A model generated the notes under the pieces. It worked only from the letters and a program-made list of their open reading frames with translations, did no database searches and was not told the origin of the DNA. Of a DNA stretch of 64,000 bases, positions 9,227 through 17,835 are shown piece by piece. The stretch lies in the NCBI RefSeq assembly GCF_000718005.1, contig NZ_JODV01000001.1; one strand, given 5' to 3'. The position numbers were made by a program, and so were the translations under genes. Position 1 is the stretch's first letter; each line of letters opens with the position of its first letter. The DNA comes from Actinoalloteichus_B caeruleus (GTDB taxonomy: Bacteria > Actinomycetota > Actinomycetes > Mycobacteriales > Pseudonocardiaceae).

Positions 9227-9514
9227 GCGCCTCGCGGGACACCACCGTCTTCGCTGGCGGCTTCACCCTCTCGAACCGGGATGAGGCGGTGGTGAGAACA
9301 GGCTGAGAGGACCCTGAGAATGGGGTACCCGCGTCGGCGGGTGGGACACCGTCCCGGGGGAACCGCGGGTCGGAGCGCGCCCCGGCGACTGGCGGAGACG
9401 GCGTGTACTCCGCGCGGGCGGTCCGTGACCGTCGGGCGGAAAGCGCGGCTCGGCGATCGGGTCAGGCACTGAGAATAAGGGGGCGCTTCGGGTTCCGCCA
9501 GGGCGGTGCGGCGC

Positions 9515-9520
9515 TAACCT
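9515..9520 (+). promoter_or_regulatory. -10 element of the O-methyltransferase gene
   Basis: TAACCT ends 8 nt before GTG 9529, so the mRNA is predicted to be leaderless. Confidence 0.55.
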
Positions 9521-9528
9521 CCTTGCTT

Positions 9529-10176
9529 GTGACACCCGAAACTCCGGCGGCCGACCTCAGCGTGGTGCAGGACTTCGTCGCGGACTACCTCGCGGAGGAC
9601 GAGGTGCTGGCGGCCGCGCGGGCTCGCGGGGTGGCGCTCGGGTGCGAGCCGATCAGCCCCGGGAGCGGGGCGGCGCTGCGGTTCCTGGCCTCGTCCCTGC
9701 GTGCCAGGGCGGTCGTCGAGGTGGGGTCCGGGGCCGGTGTCAGCGGGCTGTGGCTGTTGCGGGGCATGTTGGGTGAGGGAGTGCTCACCTCGATCGACTT
9801 CGACCCGGAGAACCAGCGGGCGGCGCGGAAGGCGCTGGCCGAGGCGGGTGTGGCCGCCGGGCGCGCCCGCCTGATCACCGGGCGGGGCCTGGACGTGCTG
9901 CCCCGGCTGACGGACGGGGGCTACGACCTGGTCTTCGTCGAGTCGGGCTGGGTGGACTACGCGAGCTACCTGGAGGAGGGGCTGCGGCTGCTGCGTGACG
10001 GGGGAGTGCTCGCCTTCGGGAACCTGCTGCGGATCGCCGCCGCGGGGGGCACCCAGGAGGAACACGCCGGGTTGCGGCAGTTGACCGAGGTGATCCGGGT
10101 TGACCCCCGTCTGGTCCCGTTCCTGCTGCCGTTCGGCGAGGGCCTGCTCATCGCGGCGAAGCGGGACGTCCAGTAG
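9529..10176 (+). CDS. SAM-dependent O-methyltransferase (class I, Rv1220c-like)
   Basis: The 215-residue protein has the SAM-binding glycine motif EVGSGAG (64-70) and the acidic end of strand 2 in SIDFDPE. It belongs to the caffeoyl-CoA/catechol O-methyltransferase family, whose members usually need a divalent metal. The physiological substrate is unknown. It is divergent from sigE, exactly as Rv1220c is in M. tuberculosis, and has the same length. The GTG at 9529 was chosen over longer in-frame starts because of the -10 element and family length. Its 3' end overlaps the convergent MFS gene by 29 bp. Confidence 0.88.
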   Translation: MTPETPAADLSVVQDFVADYLAEDEVLAAARARGVALGCEPISPGSGAALRFLASSLRARAVVEVGSGAGVSGLWLLRGMLGEGVLTSIDFDPENQRAARKALAEAGVAAGRARLITGRGLDVLPRLTDGGYDLVFVESGWVDYASYLEEGLRLLRDGGVLAFGNLLRIAAAGGTQEEHAGLRQLTEVIRVDPRLVPFLLPFGEGLLIAAKRDVQ

Positions 10177-11443
10177 CGTCCTCGCCGCTGCCCGGTGCCG
10201 CCGGGGGTGGCCCCGGCGGCGGCTCCCCCGCCCGGCCGAGGACCGCCACGCCCAGCGCCGCGACGAGGAACCACGGGCACACCACCGCCACCGTCCCGGG
10301 CCAGCCCCAGGCCCCGTAGGCCAGACCGCCGAGGGTCCCGCCGACGCTGCTGCCCAGGTAGTACGACAGCCAGTAGACGGCCGCGGCCTGGCCGCGCGCC
10401 CAGTGCGCCGACCGGCGACCCAACCACCCGTTCGCGGTCGCGTGGGAGGCGAAGAACCCGGCGGTCAGCACCACCAGGCCCACGACGACCACCAGCAGGT
10501 GCCCGGACAGGGTGAGCAGGGTTCCGGCCACGGTCACCCCGAGCGTGCCCCCGAGCACCCTCCTCGGCCCGAACCTGTCGGCCAGGCGCCCGGCGACGGG
10601 CGAACTCACGCTGCCGGCCGCGTAGGCCAGGAACACCAGCGAGGCGACCGCCGGGGCGACCAGGAACGGAGGCGCCGACAGCCGGAAACCGACGACGTTG
10701 TACAGCGCGACGAAGCCGCCCATCCCGAGGGCGGCCACCAGGTAGGGCCCGTACAGCTCCCGCCTTCCCAGCGCCGCGACCACCCCCGCCGCCAGCACGC
10801 GCCCACCGGTCCCGGCCGGCCGGGTGGGAACACCTTGGCGGGGAAGCAGCAGGACGAAGACGGTCGCGCAGGCGGCGGCCAGCAGCGTCACCACGGCGAC
10901 ACCGGTCCGCCAGTCGCTGAGCCCCGCCAGGACGCCGGCCACCACCCGCCCGGCCATTCCCCCGAGGGTGTTGCCGGCGATGTAGAGGCCGATCATCGCG
11001 CCGAGCCCCCGTCCCCGGCCGCGCTCGGCGAGGTAGGCGGTGGCGGCGGCCGGGAGACCGGCGATCGCCATCCCCTGCGCCGCCCTGGCCGCCACCAGCA
11101 GCTCGAAGGTGGGGGCCAGCGGCACGAGGAAACCGATCACGACGGCGGCGACGACCGCCGCGACCATCACCGGTCGGCGACCGAACCGCTCCGACGCCAG
11201 CGCCAGCGGGAGGACGGCGACGGCCAGGCCCGCGGTCGCCGCGGACACCGCCAGCGACGCCCCGCCCGGCCCCAGGCCGTACTCCTCGGCGAGCTGGGGA
11301 AGGACCGGTTGCGCGCTGTAGAGCAACGCGAACACCGCCAGGCCGGCCGCCAGCATCGCCACCGCGACCCGTCGTCGCTCTCCCTCGTCGGACCGCGTGG
11401 TCGGAGGCTCCGCTGCCGACGACGAGTCCCGCGTCCTGCCCAC
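10148..11443 (-). CDS. MFS transporter, YnfM/AraJ type
   Basis: The 431-residue protein has about 12 membrane helices in two halves and the MFS loop motif SERFGRRPVM between helices 2 and 3. The N-terminal YSAQPVLPQ motif is typical of the YnfM/AraJ group of drug and metabolite exporters. The substrate is not predictable. It is divergent from a LysR regulator across 63 bp, the classic arrangement in which the regulator controls the exporter. The GTG start at 11443 was chosen because TAGCGT lies 7 nt upstream. Longer in-frame starts would run into the lysR gene. Confidence 0.87.
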   Translation of the reverse strand: MGRTRDSSSAAEPPTTRSDEGERRRVAVAMLAAGLAVFALLYSAQPVLPQLAEEYGLGPGGASLAVSAATAGLAVAVLPLALASERFGRRPVMVAAVVAAVVIGFLVPLAPTFELLVAARAAQGMAIAGLPAAATAYLAERGRGRGLGAMIGLYIAGNTLGGMAGRVVAGVLAGLSDWRTGVAVVTLLAAACATVFVLLLPRQGVPTRPAGTGGRVLAAGVVAALGRRELYGPYLVAALGMGGFVALYNVVGFRLSAPPFLVAPAVASLVFLAYAAGSVSSPVAGRLADRFGPRRVLGGTLGVTVAGTLLTLSGHLLVVVVGLVVLTAGFFASHATANGWLGRRSAHWARGQAAAVYWLSYYLGSSVGGTLGGLAYGAWGWPGTVAVVCPWFLVAALGVAVLGRAGEPPPGPPPAAPGSGEDATGRPASPR

Positions 11444-11450
11444 CCCGGAG

Positions 11451-11456
11451 ACGCTA
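11451..11456 (-). promoter_or_regulatory. -10 element of the MFS gene
   Basis: TAGCGT reads on the minus strand 7 nt before GTG 11443; a leaderless mRNA is predicted. Confidence 0.5.
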
Positions 11457-11494
11457 GGAAGCCAACACTCATTCGTCCAATGACTGGAACGGCC

Positions 11495-11500
11495 TACATT
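11495..11500 (+). promoter_or_regulatory. -10 element of the lysR gene
   Basis: TACATT ends 6 nt before ATG 11507. Its promoter and the MFS promoter lie back to back within 63 bp, so one bound regulator could affect both. Confidence 0.5.
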
Positions 11501-11506
11501 GATGCG

Positions 11507-12418
11507 ATGGTGGATGATGGGCCAGCACGGCTGGCCAGCGGCCTGGCTCCCCGGCTGGCGCTGCTCCGCGCCCTGGCAGAGGAACAACACATCACCCGGG
11601 TGGCTGAACGGTTGCGTGTCCCCCAACCCACGGTGAGCCGGTGGCTCGCCCGCCTTGGGGAGGAACTGGGCACCCCGGTGGTGGTTCGGGCGGGGCGCGG
11701 GATCCGGCTCAGCAGGGCGGGGCAGGCGCTGGCCGAGTCGGCGGGCCACGCCCTGGCGGCCCTGGAGGCCGGTTGCCGTCGCGCGCTGGCCGACACCGAC
11801 GAGGAGCGGGGGCTGGTCGCGCTCGCCTTCCTGCACACGTTCGGTGGACGCCCGGTACCCGAGCTGTTGCGGGGGTTTCGGGCTCGCCGCCCCTCAGTGC
11901 GGTTCAGCCTGGCCCAGGCGCCCCACGAAACCATCCTCGACCGCCTGCGGGAGGGAGCCGTGGACCTCGGCCTGACCTCGCCGACGCCGACCGGGGACCC
12001 GGGCCTGACATCGTCCGTGCTGTTCCACCAGCCGTTGGTCGCCGCCGTCCCCGAGCGCCACCCGCTGGCCGGGCGGCGTCGGGTGCGGATCGGTGAGCTG
12101 GCCGGGGAGGACTTCGTCGGCCTGGAACCGGGTTTCGGGCTGCGGGCCATCACCGACGAGTTGTGCGCGGCCGCGGGCTTCCGCCCCCGGTTGGCCTTCG
12201 AGGGGCAGGAGACGGTGACCCTACTCGGCCTGGTGGCGGCCGAGCTGGGGATCGCGCTGGTCCCGCAGGCGGACGGCGGGCCTCCCGCCGGGGTCGTCGA
12301 GGTCCCGCTCAGCCCCGCGGCACGACGTACCGTCGGGCTGGTCTGGGCGGCGGGCCGCCCGCTGTCCCCCGCCGTCCGCGAGTTCCGGGACTTCGCCCTG
12401 AGCCGGGGGACGCGGTGA
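11507..12418 (+). CDS. LysR-family transcriptional regulator
   Basis: The 303-residue protein has an N-terminal winged helix-turn-helix (about 12-70, with ITRVAERLRVPQPTVSRWLA) and a LysR substrate-binding domain (about 95-290). It is divergent from the MFS exporter and probably controls it together with its own gene. ATG 11507 is favoured by the -10 element at 11495; ATG 11480 in the same frame is less likely because it would lie upstream of that element. Confidence 0.9.
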   Translation: MVDDGPARLASGLAPRLALLRALAEEQHITRVAERLRVPQPTVSRWLARLGEELGTPVVVRAGRGIRLSRAGQALAESAGHALAALEAGCRRALADTDEERGLVALAFLHTFGGRPVPELLRGFRARRPSVRFSLAQAPHETILDRLREGAVDLGLTSPTPTGDPGLTSSVLFHQPLVAAVPERHPLAGRRRVRIGELAGEDFVGLEPGFGLRAITDELCAAAGFRPRLAFEGQETVTLLGLVAAELGIALVPQADGGPPAGVVEVPLSPAARRTVGLVWAAGRPLSPAVREFRDFALSRGTR

Positions 12419-12431
12419 AGGGGGTCCCGGT

Positions 12432-12445
12432 GGGGACGGGTCCCC
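12432..12445. terminator. Weak hairpin after lysR
   Basis: GGGGAC, two bases, then GTCCCC lie between the convergent ends of lysR and the next minus-strand gene. The arms are only 6 bp. Confidence 0.3.
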
Positions 12446-12483
12446 CCGCTCGTGCCGCCGAGGCGAGGCCGCCGGCCCACCGG

Positions 12484-12918
12484 TCAGCGCAGGAAGCCCC
12501 CGTCGCCGTCCTCGCCACCGCTCTCCGCCTGCCGGCGGGCCTCGATCACGTCGTCGAGGGTGTGGCCCTCCTCGAACTGCTGGAAGATGTCCCGCATCTC
12601 GGTCATCTGGCTCTCCAACGCCAGGCGCACGTCCGGATCGTCGTAAGCCCGGCCCTCCAGGACGTCCCGCCAACTCAGCGTTCCGGCCTCCACCCTGGTC
12701 TGGAGCGCCCGCATCGCGGGATCGGCGTCGACCCGCTTCGCCGCCTCCTCCATCTGGCGGACATCGGCCTCGGTGACCTGAGGCGGAGCCGGTGGCTGGA
12801 GCCGCTCCAACTCCCTGATCAGCTCCCGGCTCCTGGCCATCGCCTCGCCCAGCTGCGCCTCGGCGGCACGAACCTGCGGGGTCTTCCAGCTGTCCTGGTC
12901 GAATCCAGGAGACGTCAT
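12484..12918 (-). CDS. Unknown charged helical protein in a T7SS-like cluster
   Basis: I do not recognise this 144-residue protein. It is highly charged and predicted to be largely helical, with no signal peptide or membrane helix and an acidic glycine-rich end. It follows the 474-residue T7SS-like gene on the same strand, so co-function, for example as an accessory protein or cytoplasmic partner, is an inference. The start at 12918 is preferred over ATG 12936 because AAGGA lies 7 nt upstream. Confidence 0.75.
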   Translation of the reverse strand: MTSPGFDQDSWKTPQVRAAEAQLGEAMARSRELIRELERLQPPAPPQVTEADVRQMEEAAKRVDADPAMRALQTRVEAGTLSWRDVLEGRAYDDPDVRLALESQMTEMRDIFQQFEEGHTLDDVIEARRQAESGGEDGDGGFLR

Positions 12919-12974
12919 CACACCGTCCTTCGTCATGGGTTCGGCACCGGCCCGACCTCACGGGCCGGCCAGGT

Positions 12975-14399
12975 TCAGGAGCCAGTGGGCTCGTCGCGCC
13001 CCCGGAACCGCTGCCACTCGTCGCGACCGAGATCGCGGAAGTTCTGCCCGGCCTCGCTGAGGTTGGCGCGTTCCCCCTCCGGCACAGCGTTCCACGCCTG
13101 CTCGCCCGCCGACCGCACAGCGCCGCCCGGGTCGCTGATCGCCGACTGCGTGGCGTTCCACGCCGTGGAGGCGCCGTCCCTCGCCGCGTTCCACGCCGAG
13201 CCGTCCCGCACCGCGTCGTAGGCGCCGCGCGCCCCGTCCCAGCCCTCGCGGGCCGCGTTGCCCACGTCGCGGGCGGCGTCGACGTGCTGACCGATCCGCT
13301 CCTGGTACTGGTCCCGCGCCCAGCCCGTGACACCGTCCCGGGCGGCGCCGTAGGCCGAGGACGCACCGTCGCGCACCGTCTGCCCCGGGTTCTCCCAGGC
13401 GTTCCTGGCCGCGTCACGCCCCGACTCGTAGCCGTCCCGGACCGTGTCCCTGGCGTTCTGGTAGTCCTGCCGCAGGTCGGCGCGCAGGTCGTCGGCTGCG
13501 TGTTGGAGGCCGCTGCGCCCGTCCCGCTCGTCGATGCGGCGGTCGCGGTACTCGTCGTAGTCGGACCGGAAGTCGCGGGCGTCCCGGCTCATGTCCCGGA
13601 GGTCCCTGGTCGCCGAGGAGGCGTTGTCCCGGATCGACGCGGCGTTGTCCCGGATGTTGCCGACCTCGCCGGAGATGTCCCGCACCTCGTCGCTGATGTC
13701 GGTCAGCAGGTCCACGGCGTCGGACACGCTCCGGACGTCCTTGATCTCGGCCAGCTTCGAGCCGATCGTCTGGACCGACTCGAAGATCGCCTGCGCGCTC
13801 TCGATGATCGCCTGGATCGAGTCGACGATCGCGATGATCTTCTGGTAGAGCTGGTAGGCGTCCCAGATCAGCTGGGCGGCCTTCACCCAGCCGTAGGCGG
13901 GGATCCAGATCTTGGCGATCGCGTCGATCAGCTTCTGGACCAACCAGTCCAGCAGGCGCAGGGCCTGTTTGGCGAGCGCCTTCGACCCCTCGGCGGTCTG
14001 GGTGAACGCCATGCCGATCAGCTTGGCGACGCCCTGTTCGACGAGCAGTCCCCCGCCCCAGACGACCTTGATGAACGTCTCGTGGGAGACCGCGGCCTCG
14101 CCGTCCCACTCCTGCCGGACGACCTCCACGTTGTCGTTCAACGCCTGGCGGAGCTCGCTGACGCCGTCGGCGACCTTGTTCCACGCCTCGCCGTTGGTGG
14201 CGATCTTGCCGAAGTCGCCCGTGATCGGCATGATCACGCCCTCGACGATGCTCTGACCGGTCACCTGTTGGAAGGCCCAGTCCACGCCGTAGACGCGCCA
14301 GCCGGCGTCCCGGACCATCTGCTCGATCGACTCGCCGGGGTCGACGGGCTCGGGTGGTGACGAGAGTGCGGCCAGCGCGCTGGCGTCCTGGTAGCTCAT
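12975..14399 (-). CDS. WXG-like T7SS protein with LEA-like repeat C-terminus
   Basis: The 474-residue protein has an N-terminal helical region with a W-x-G turn (Trp98-Gly100 in EWDG). A hydrophobic helical middle follows (about 105-230), then a long stretch of charged 11-residue-type repeats rich in A, R, D and N (ARD, RDG, NAARDG; about 240-450). The N-terminus resembles large WXG100/PPE-like secretion targets. The C-terminus resembles LEA or apolipoprotein-like amphipathic repeats. No toxin or enzyme motif is visible. GGGGGAA precedes the ATG at 14399. It lies next to a small YxxxD protein. Secretion is inferred; no Ecc core gene is present in the window. Confidence 0.75.
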   Translation of the reverse strand: MSYQDASALAALSSPPEPVDPGESIEQMVRDAGWRVYGVDWAFQQVTGQSIVEGVIMPITGDFGKIATNGEAWNKVADGVSELRQALNDNVEVVRQEWDGEAAVSHETFIKVVWGGGLLVEQGVAKLIGMAFTQTAEGSKALAKQALRLLDWLVQKLIDAIAKIWIPAYGWVKAAQLIWDAYQLYQKIIAIVDSIQAIIESAQAIFESVQTIGSKLAEIKDVRSVSDAVDLLTDISDEVRDISGEVGNIRDNAASIRDNASSATRDLRDMSRDARDFRSDYDEYRDRRIDERDGRSGLQHAADDLRADLRQDYQNARDTVRDGYESGRDAARNAWENPGQTVRDGASSAYGAARDGVTGWARDQYQERIGQHVDAARDVGNAAREGWDGARGAYDAVRDGSAWNAARDGASTAWNATQSAISDPGGAVRSAGEQAWNAVPEGERANLSEAGQNFRDLGRDEWQRFRGRDEPTGS

Positions 14400-14442
14400 G
14401 GTGCGATTCCCCCAGTAGTGCGAAAGCTGCTCCGAGTGGCGG

Positions 14443-14769
14443 TCAGATGACCCGGTTCGCCTGTTCCATGATCTTGACCATGCGGTCCTGGACGGCCTGG
14501 TCAGCGGCGGCGTAGACCTCCGCGTTCCTCCGGATTCCGTCCGCGGTGCCGCCGAGCCGGTCCTGCCCGAAGTTCAACGTCTCGCCGAACAGGGTGCCGA
14601 CCAGGTCGACGCCCGGGTGCAGCAGCGCGAGCAGACCGGTGAAGCCGGACTTGTCGCAGCCGTACCGCACGGCGTACTCGCGGAGCGCGTCGAAGGCGCC
14701 CTGGAGGTCGTCCAGGCTCCGCGCGTAGCCCTCCAGCGAGTCGACATCGACCTGGAACTGCTCGCTCAT
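14443..14769 (-). CDS. Small EspC/WXG100-like type VII secretion target
   Basis: This 108-residue helical protein has a glycine-containing turn in its middle and YAAAD (Tyr86-Asp90) near the C-terminus. That matches the YxxxD/E secretion signal of ESX substrates. It is probably a partner of the 474-residue protein encoded just downstream. The ATG at 14769 has a clear GGAGGAAT site. The best family match by eye is the EspC/DUF2580-like group. Confidence 0.78.
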   Translation of the reverse strand: MSEQFQVDVDSLEGYARSLDDLQGAFDALREYAVRYGCDKSGFTGLLALLHPGVDLVGTLFGETLNFGQDRLGGTADGIRRNAEVYAAADQAVQDRMVKIMEQANRVI

Positions 14770-14950
14770 CCAATTCCTCCTCGAATTCGGCGGTCTGGGT
14801 CGGACGCGCCGCGCCGCCCCGCGGTGCCCTCCACGGGAGATCGCGCGGGGACCCCGGAACCCGGTCCGTGCCCCGGAGCGGACGGAGCGGCACGGGTACC
14901 CGCGCCGCGTTCCGCCCGGTGCCGCCGCGGACCCGGCGGTGGGGGTCGGC

Positions 14951-15535
14951 TCAGTTCGCCCCGCGCCGCCGGGACAGCGCCCCGGCCACCACGTGCGCGA
15001 GCACCGCCGCGAGCAGGGGGAGGACCACCAGGAGACCGACCCGCCAGGTCCAGCCCCGGGACAGCACCTCACCGGCCCGCTCGACGTCCTCCGAGTACAC
15101 CCGCACCTGGGCCCGCTCGTTGTCCGAGCAGTGCAGTTCGCCCGGGGCGGCCACCTGGGGCGTCCCCCGCCAGGCGAGGTCGCCGTACTCCCTGGCGTAG
15201 GTGAGGCGCACCGTCTCCCAGGCGCCGTCGGCGCCCCGAACGGAACACTGGGTGAGGGTCCCCGCCTCGGACCTGTCGGCGGTGAGCAGCAGTTCGCCGC
15301 CGTCCCAGTCCAGGAACTCCATGCCGAAGCGCTGTTCCTCGCCGGTGTCCTGGTAGGCGACGCTCTCCTGGGAGCGGACGGCCCGCAGCGTGTCCCGCCC
15401 GAACACCGTCGGGACGTAGACGAGGAACAGCTGGTACACGAGCACCCCGACGGAGACGGCGACCATCGCCAGGGTGAACCAGATCGCGTACTTCGCGCGC
15501 GGGGTCGTCGTCGTCACCTGACCGCTCTCACTCAC
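14951..15535 (-). CDS. Two-helix membrane protein with an extracytoplasmic domain
   Basis: The roughly 194-residue protein has one helix near the N-terminus and one near the C-terminus. Between them lies a loop of about 120 residues with two cysteines that could form a disulfide. No family is recognised. It precedes the T7SS-like genes on the same strand, so it may belong to that cluster. The GTG at 15535 is the first start close to helix 1; a second GTG lies six codons on. Confidence 0.7.
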   Translation of the reverse strand: MSESGQVTTTTPRAKYAIWFTLAMVAVSVGVLVYQLFLVYVPTVFGRDTLRAVRSQESVAYQDTGEEQRFGMEFLDWDGGELLLTADRSEAGTLTQCSVRGADGAWETVRLTYAREYGDLAWRGTPQVAAPGELHCSDNERAQVRVYSEDVERAGEVLSRGWTWRVGLLVVLPLLAAVLAHVVAGALSRRRGAN

Positions 15536-15620
15536 ACGTCCCGGCCCGCCGCCGAGACCCCGGCGAACGGGGGCCACGCCGTCCTGAGTGGACCAGTGGC
15601 ACCCGGGCAACCCTTTTCAC

Positions 15621-15648
15621 GTCCCGGGTGACTCTAGGCACCCGGGAC
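15621..15648 (-). terminator. Terminator downstream of pepA
   Basis: A perfect 10-bp inverted repeat (GTCCCGGGTG) with an 8-nt loop lies about 105 nt past the pepA stop and before the membrane-protein gene. Confidence 0.65.
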
Positions 15649-15752
15649 GGCGACCACGGGTGATACCCGAGCTAAGTGACCAGCGCCACAACAGGATGAC
15701 GGGGAACCGGTCGTCGGACACCGGGTGATCGGTGGAGCGGTCAGGTCGACGA

Positions 15753-17291
15753 TCAGCGCCGGGCGCGGTCCCGGGCGAGGCCGACCAGCGTCCGCGCCGC
15801 GAAGCCGCTCGCTCCCGTGGTCACCTCCGCGTAGTCGCGGTCTGACCGGGCGGGACCGGCCACGTCGAGGTGCGCCCACCGCGTCGCGCCGGTGAACTCC
15901 CGCAGGAAGAGGGCCGCGGTGATGCCACCGGGCCCCGGCGGGCACTGGCGCACGTCCCCGATCTCCCCCGTGACCTCGGAGGCGTACTCGTCGAGGAGCG
16001 GCATCCGCCACCACGCCTCGCCGACGGCCTCGCCGGCGGAGACCAGCTCGCGGGCGAGTTCGTCGTCGTCGGTGAGGACCCCGCCGGTGCGCAGACCGAG
16101 CGAGACCTTCATCGCGCCGGTCAGGGTGGCGACATCCACCAGCACGTCGGCGCCGAGGTCGCGAACCGCGTAGGCGAGGGCGTCGGCCAGGACCAGGCGG
16201 CCCTCGGCGTCGGTGTTGGTGATCTCGGTGGTGGTGCCGCCGTAGTGGCGCACCACGTCCCCCGGCCGGTACGACGATCCCGAGACGTGGTTCTCGGCGC
16301 AGGGCACCAGCCCGGTCACCCGGATGGGGAGGCCGAGCCGGGCCACGGCACGCACCGCCGCGATCACGGCACCACCGCCGGCCATGTCCGTCCGCATGAG
16401 GTGCATGCCCTCGGCCGGTTTCAGGGACAGCCCACCGGTGTCGAAGGTGATTCCCTTCCCCACCAGCACGAGGTGCGGACCGGTGCCGCTGTCCGAGGGC
16501 CGCCAGGAGAGTTCGACGAGCCTGGGTGGGCGTCGGGACCCCCCGCCGACGGCGAGCACGCCGCCGAAGCCCCGGTCGCGCAACCAGGTCTCGTCCCGAA
16601 CGGTCACGTCAAGACCGGGGACGTCCTCGGCGAGCAGCGCGGCCGAGTCGGCCAACCAGGCCGGGTCCTTCACGTTGGAGGGTGTGTTCGCGAGATCCCT
16701 GGCCACCGAGGTGGCCTCCGCCAGGACGCTCGCCTCGGCGAGTGCCTCCCCGGTGGCCACCGGGTCGAGGGCGGCCGGGGGGCGAACGAGGAAGGTCGGC
16801 GGGGTCAGGCGGGGCTCGTCCGCGCTCACCCTGAACCGGTAGCCGCCGAGCAGCAGCCCGGTGGCCAGGGCGACGACCGCGTCGCCGTCGGTCTCCTCCG
16901 GGAGCAGGGCGGTCACCTGGTCGGCGACCGGTTGCTCGGGTTCCGCCGCCCGGCGGTCGCGGACCGCACGGGCGAGGACGGCGCCGGCCCGCCGCCAGTC
17001 CGAGGCCGTTCCCGCACCCACGCCCACGACCCACGCCGGTTCGGGGTCGGCGGGAACCAGCTGGATGGAGCCCGCCTTCCCGGTGAAACCGGCGGTGGTG
17101 AGCCAGTGCCGGACGCCCTGGTACGTTCCGGGCAGGTCCGGCAGGCGTACCGACTCCGCGTCGTCGGCGCCGACGACGAACGCGGCGATCGCGGTCGACC
17201 GGTCGCGGTCATCGCCCTCGAGGACGACGGTGGGCGAGGGAGTGGGGAACCGGCCGGTGAGGTCCGGGGTGGACGGAGGGGAAACGGACAA
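15753..17291 (-). CDS. pepA: Leucyl aminopeptidase, M17 family
   Basis: The 512-residue cytoplasmic enzyme removes N-terminal amino acids and uses two metal ions. The M17 signature NTDAEGRL is present, with the upstream metal/catalytic segment KGITFDTGGLSLKP. I place the start at TTG 17291 because GAGGAG (17298-17303) sits 6 nt upstream. The more distal GTG 17312 would put this ribosome-binding site inside the gene. The nearest upstream minus-strand gene encodes a DUF3117 protein about 200 bp away. M17 proteins of this length are normal for actinobacteria. Confidence 0.93.
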   Translation of the reverse strand: MSVSPPSTPDLTGRFPTPSPTVVLEGDDRDRSTAIAAFVVGADDAESVRLPDLPGTYQGVRHWLTTAGFTGKAGSIQLVPADPEPAWVVGVGAGTASDWRRAGAVLARAVRDRRAAEPEQPVADQVTALLPEETDGDAVVALATGLLLGGYRFRVSADEPRLTPPTFLVRPPAALDPVATGEALAEASVLAEATSVARDLANTPSNVKDPAWLADSAALLAEDVPGLDVTVRDETWLRDRGFGGVLAVGGGSRRPPRLVELSWRPSDSGTGPHLVLVGKGITFDTGGLSLKPAEGMHLMRTDMAGGGAVIAAVRAVARLGLPIRVTGLVPCAENHVSGSSYRPGDVVRHYGGTTTEITNTDAEGRLVLADALAYAVRDLGADVLVDVATLTGAMKVSLGLRTGGVLTDDDELARELVSAGEAVGEAWWRMPLLDEYASEVTGEIGDVRQCPPGPGGITAALFLREFTGATRWAHLDVAGPARSDRDYAEVTTGASGFAARTLVGLARDRARR

Positions 17292-17494
17292 CGGGAGATC
17301 TCCTCGTGACACGGGTGTCGTCTACTCCTGCGGTGGCGAGCTGGTCGGCGGTGGGGCGCGGGTGGACCTGGCTGGTGCCAGCCTCCCGGGCCGGGAGATG
17401 CCGAGGGCCCCGGTCGTGGAGCTTTACCGGGGCCCGACTCGCGTACTCGGGCGTCGCGGCGGGTGGGTGGACCCACCGAGCCTCAGCCGCGACG

Positions 17495-17662
17495 TCAGCC
17501 CGTAGCGGCCTTCAGCGCGTCGCCCAGGTCACTGGCCTCCTCCGCCGACATCTCGACGACGAGGCGCCCACCACCCTCGAGCGGAACGCGCATGACGATC
17601 CCGCGTCCCTCCTTCGTCACCTCGAGGGGACCGTCGCCGGTCCGGGGCTTCATGGCCGCCAT
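17495..17662 (-). CDS. DUF3117 small protein
   Basis: This 55-residue protein begins MAAMKPRTGDG and continues with the EGRGIVMRVPLEGGGRLVVE core of DUF3117. The family is nearly invariant across actinobacteria (Rv1211 in M. tuberculosis) and its function is unknown. A GGAGGGAG ribosome-binding site lies upstream of ATG 17662. It is short enough to be missed by length filters, but the sequence match and ribosome-binding site make it secure. Confidence 0.9.
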   Translation of the reverse strand: MAAMKPRTGDGPLEVTKEGRGIVMRVPLEGGGRLVVEMSAEEASDLGDALKAATG

Positions 17663-17821
17663 AGCGTGCTCCCTCCATCAACATCTTCCACCTGACGTAC
17701 CGCACCGTCCGCCGGTGACCGGGTCATTCTCCCCTATCGGCGGCGACCGGTGAAACCGAACCGGTCTCTTCGTGTCGCGTGCGCTGATCCACAGGTGCTG
17801 GTAGGGCGGGCCCGAAGGTGC

Positions 17822-17827
17822 CAGACT
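17822..17827 (+). promoter_or_regulatory. -10-like element of paaX
   Basis: CAGACT ends 8 nt before GTG 17836. It deviates at the first base from TANNNT, so support is moderate. Confidence 0.35.
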
Positions 17828-17835
17828 CAGGCGTC

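Larger units (their letters stand above)
9160..9528. other. Divergent intergenic region sigE / O-methyltransferase
   Basis: The sigE-side half holds the ECF promoter and sigE ribosome-binding site. The right end holds the -10 element of the methyltransferase. The bases between have no credible gene. Confidence 0.6.

Noticed and set aside
13000..13480. DNA-level repeat array or CRISPR in the repetitive part of the 474-residue gene
   Set aside because: The repeats are degenerate at DNA level, in frame and without spacers; they encode amino-acid repeats.
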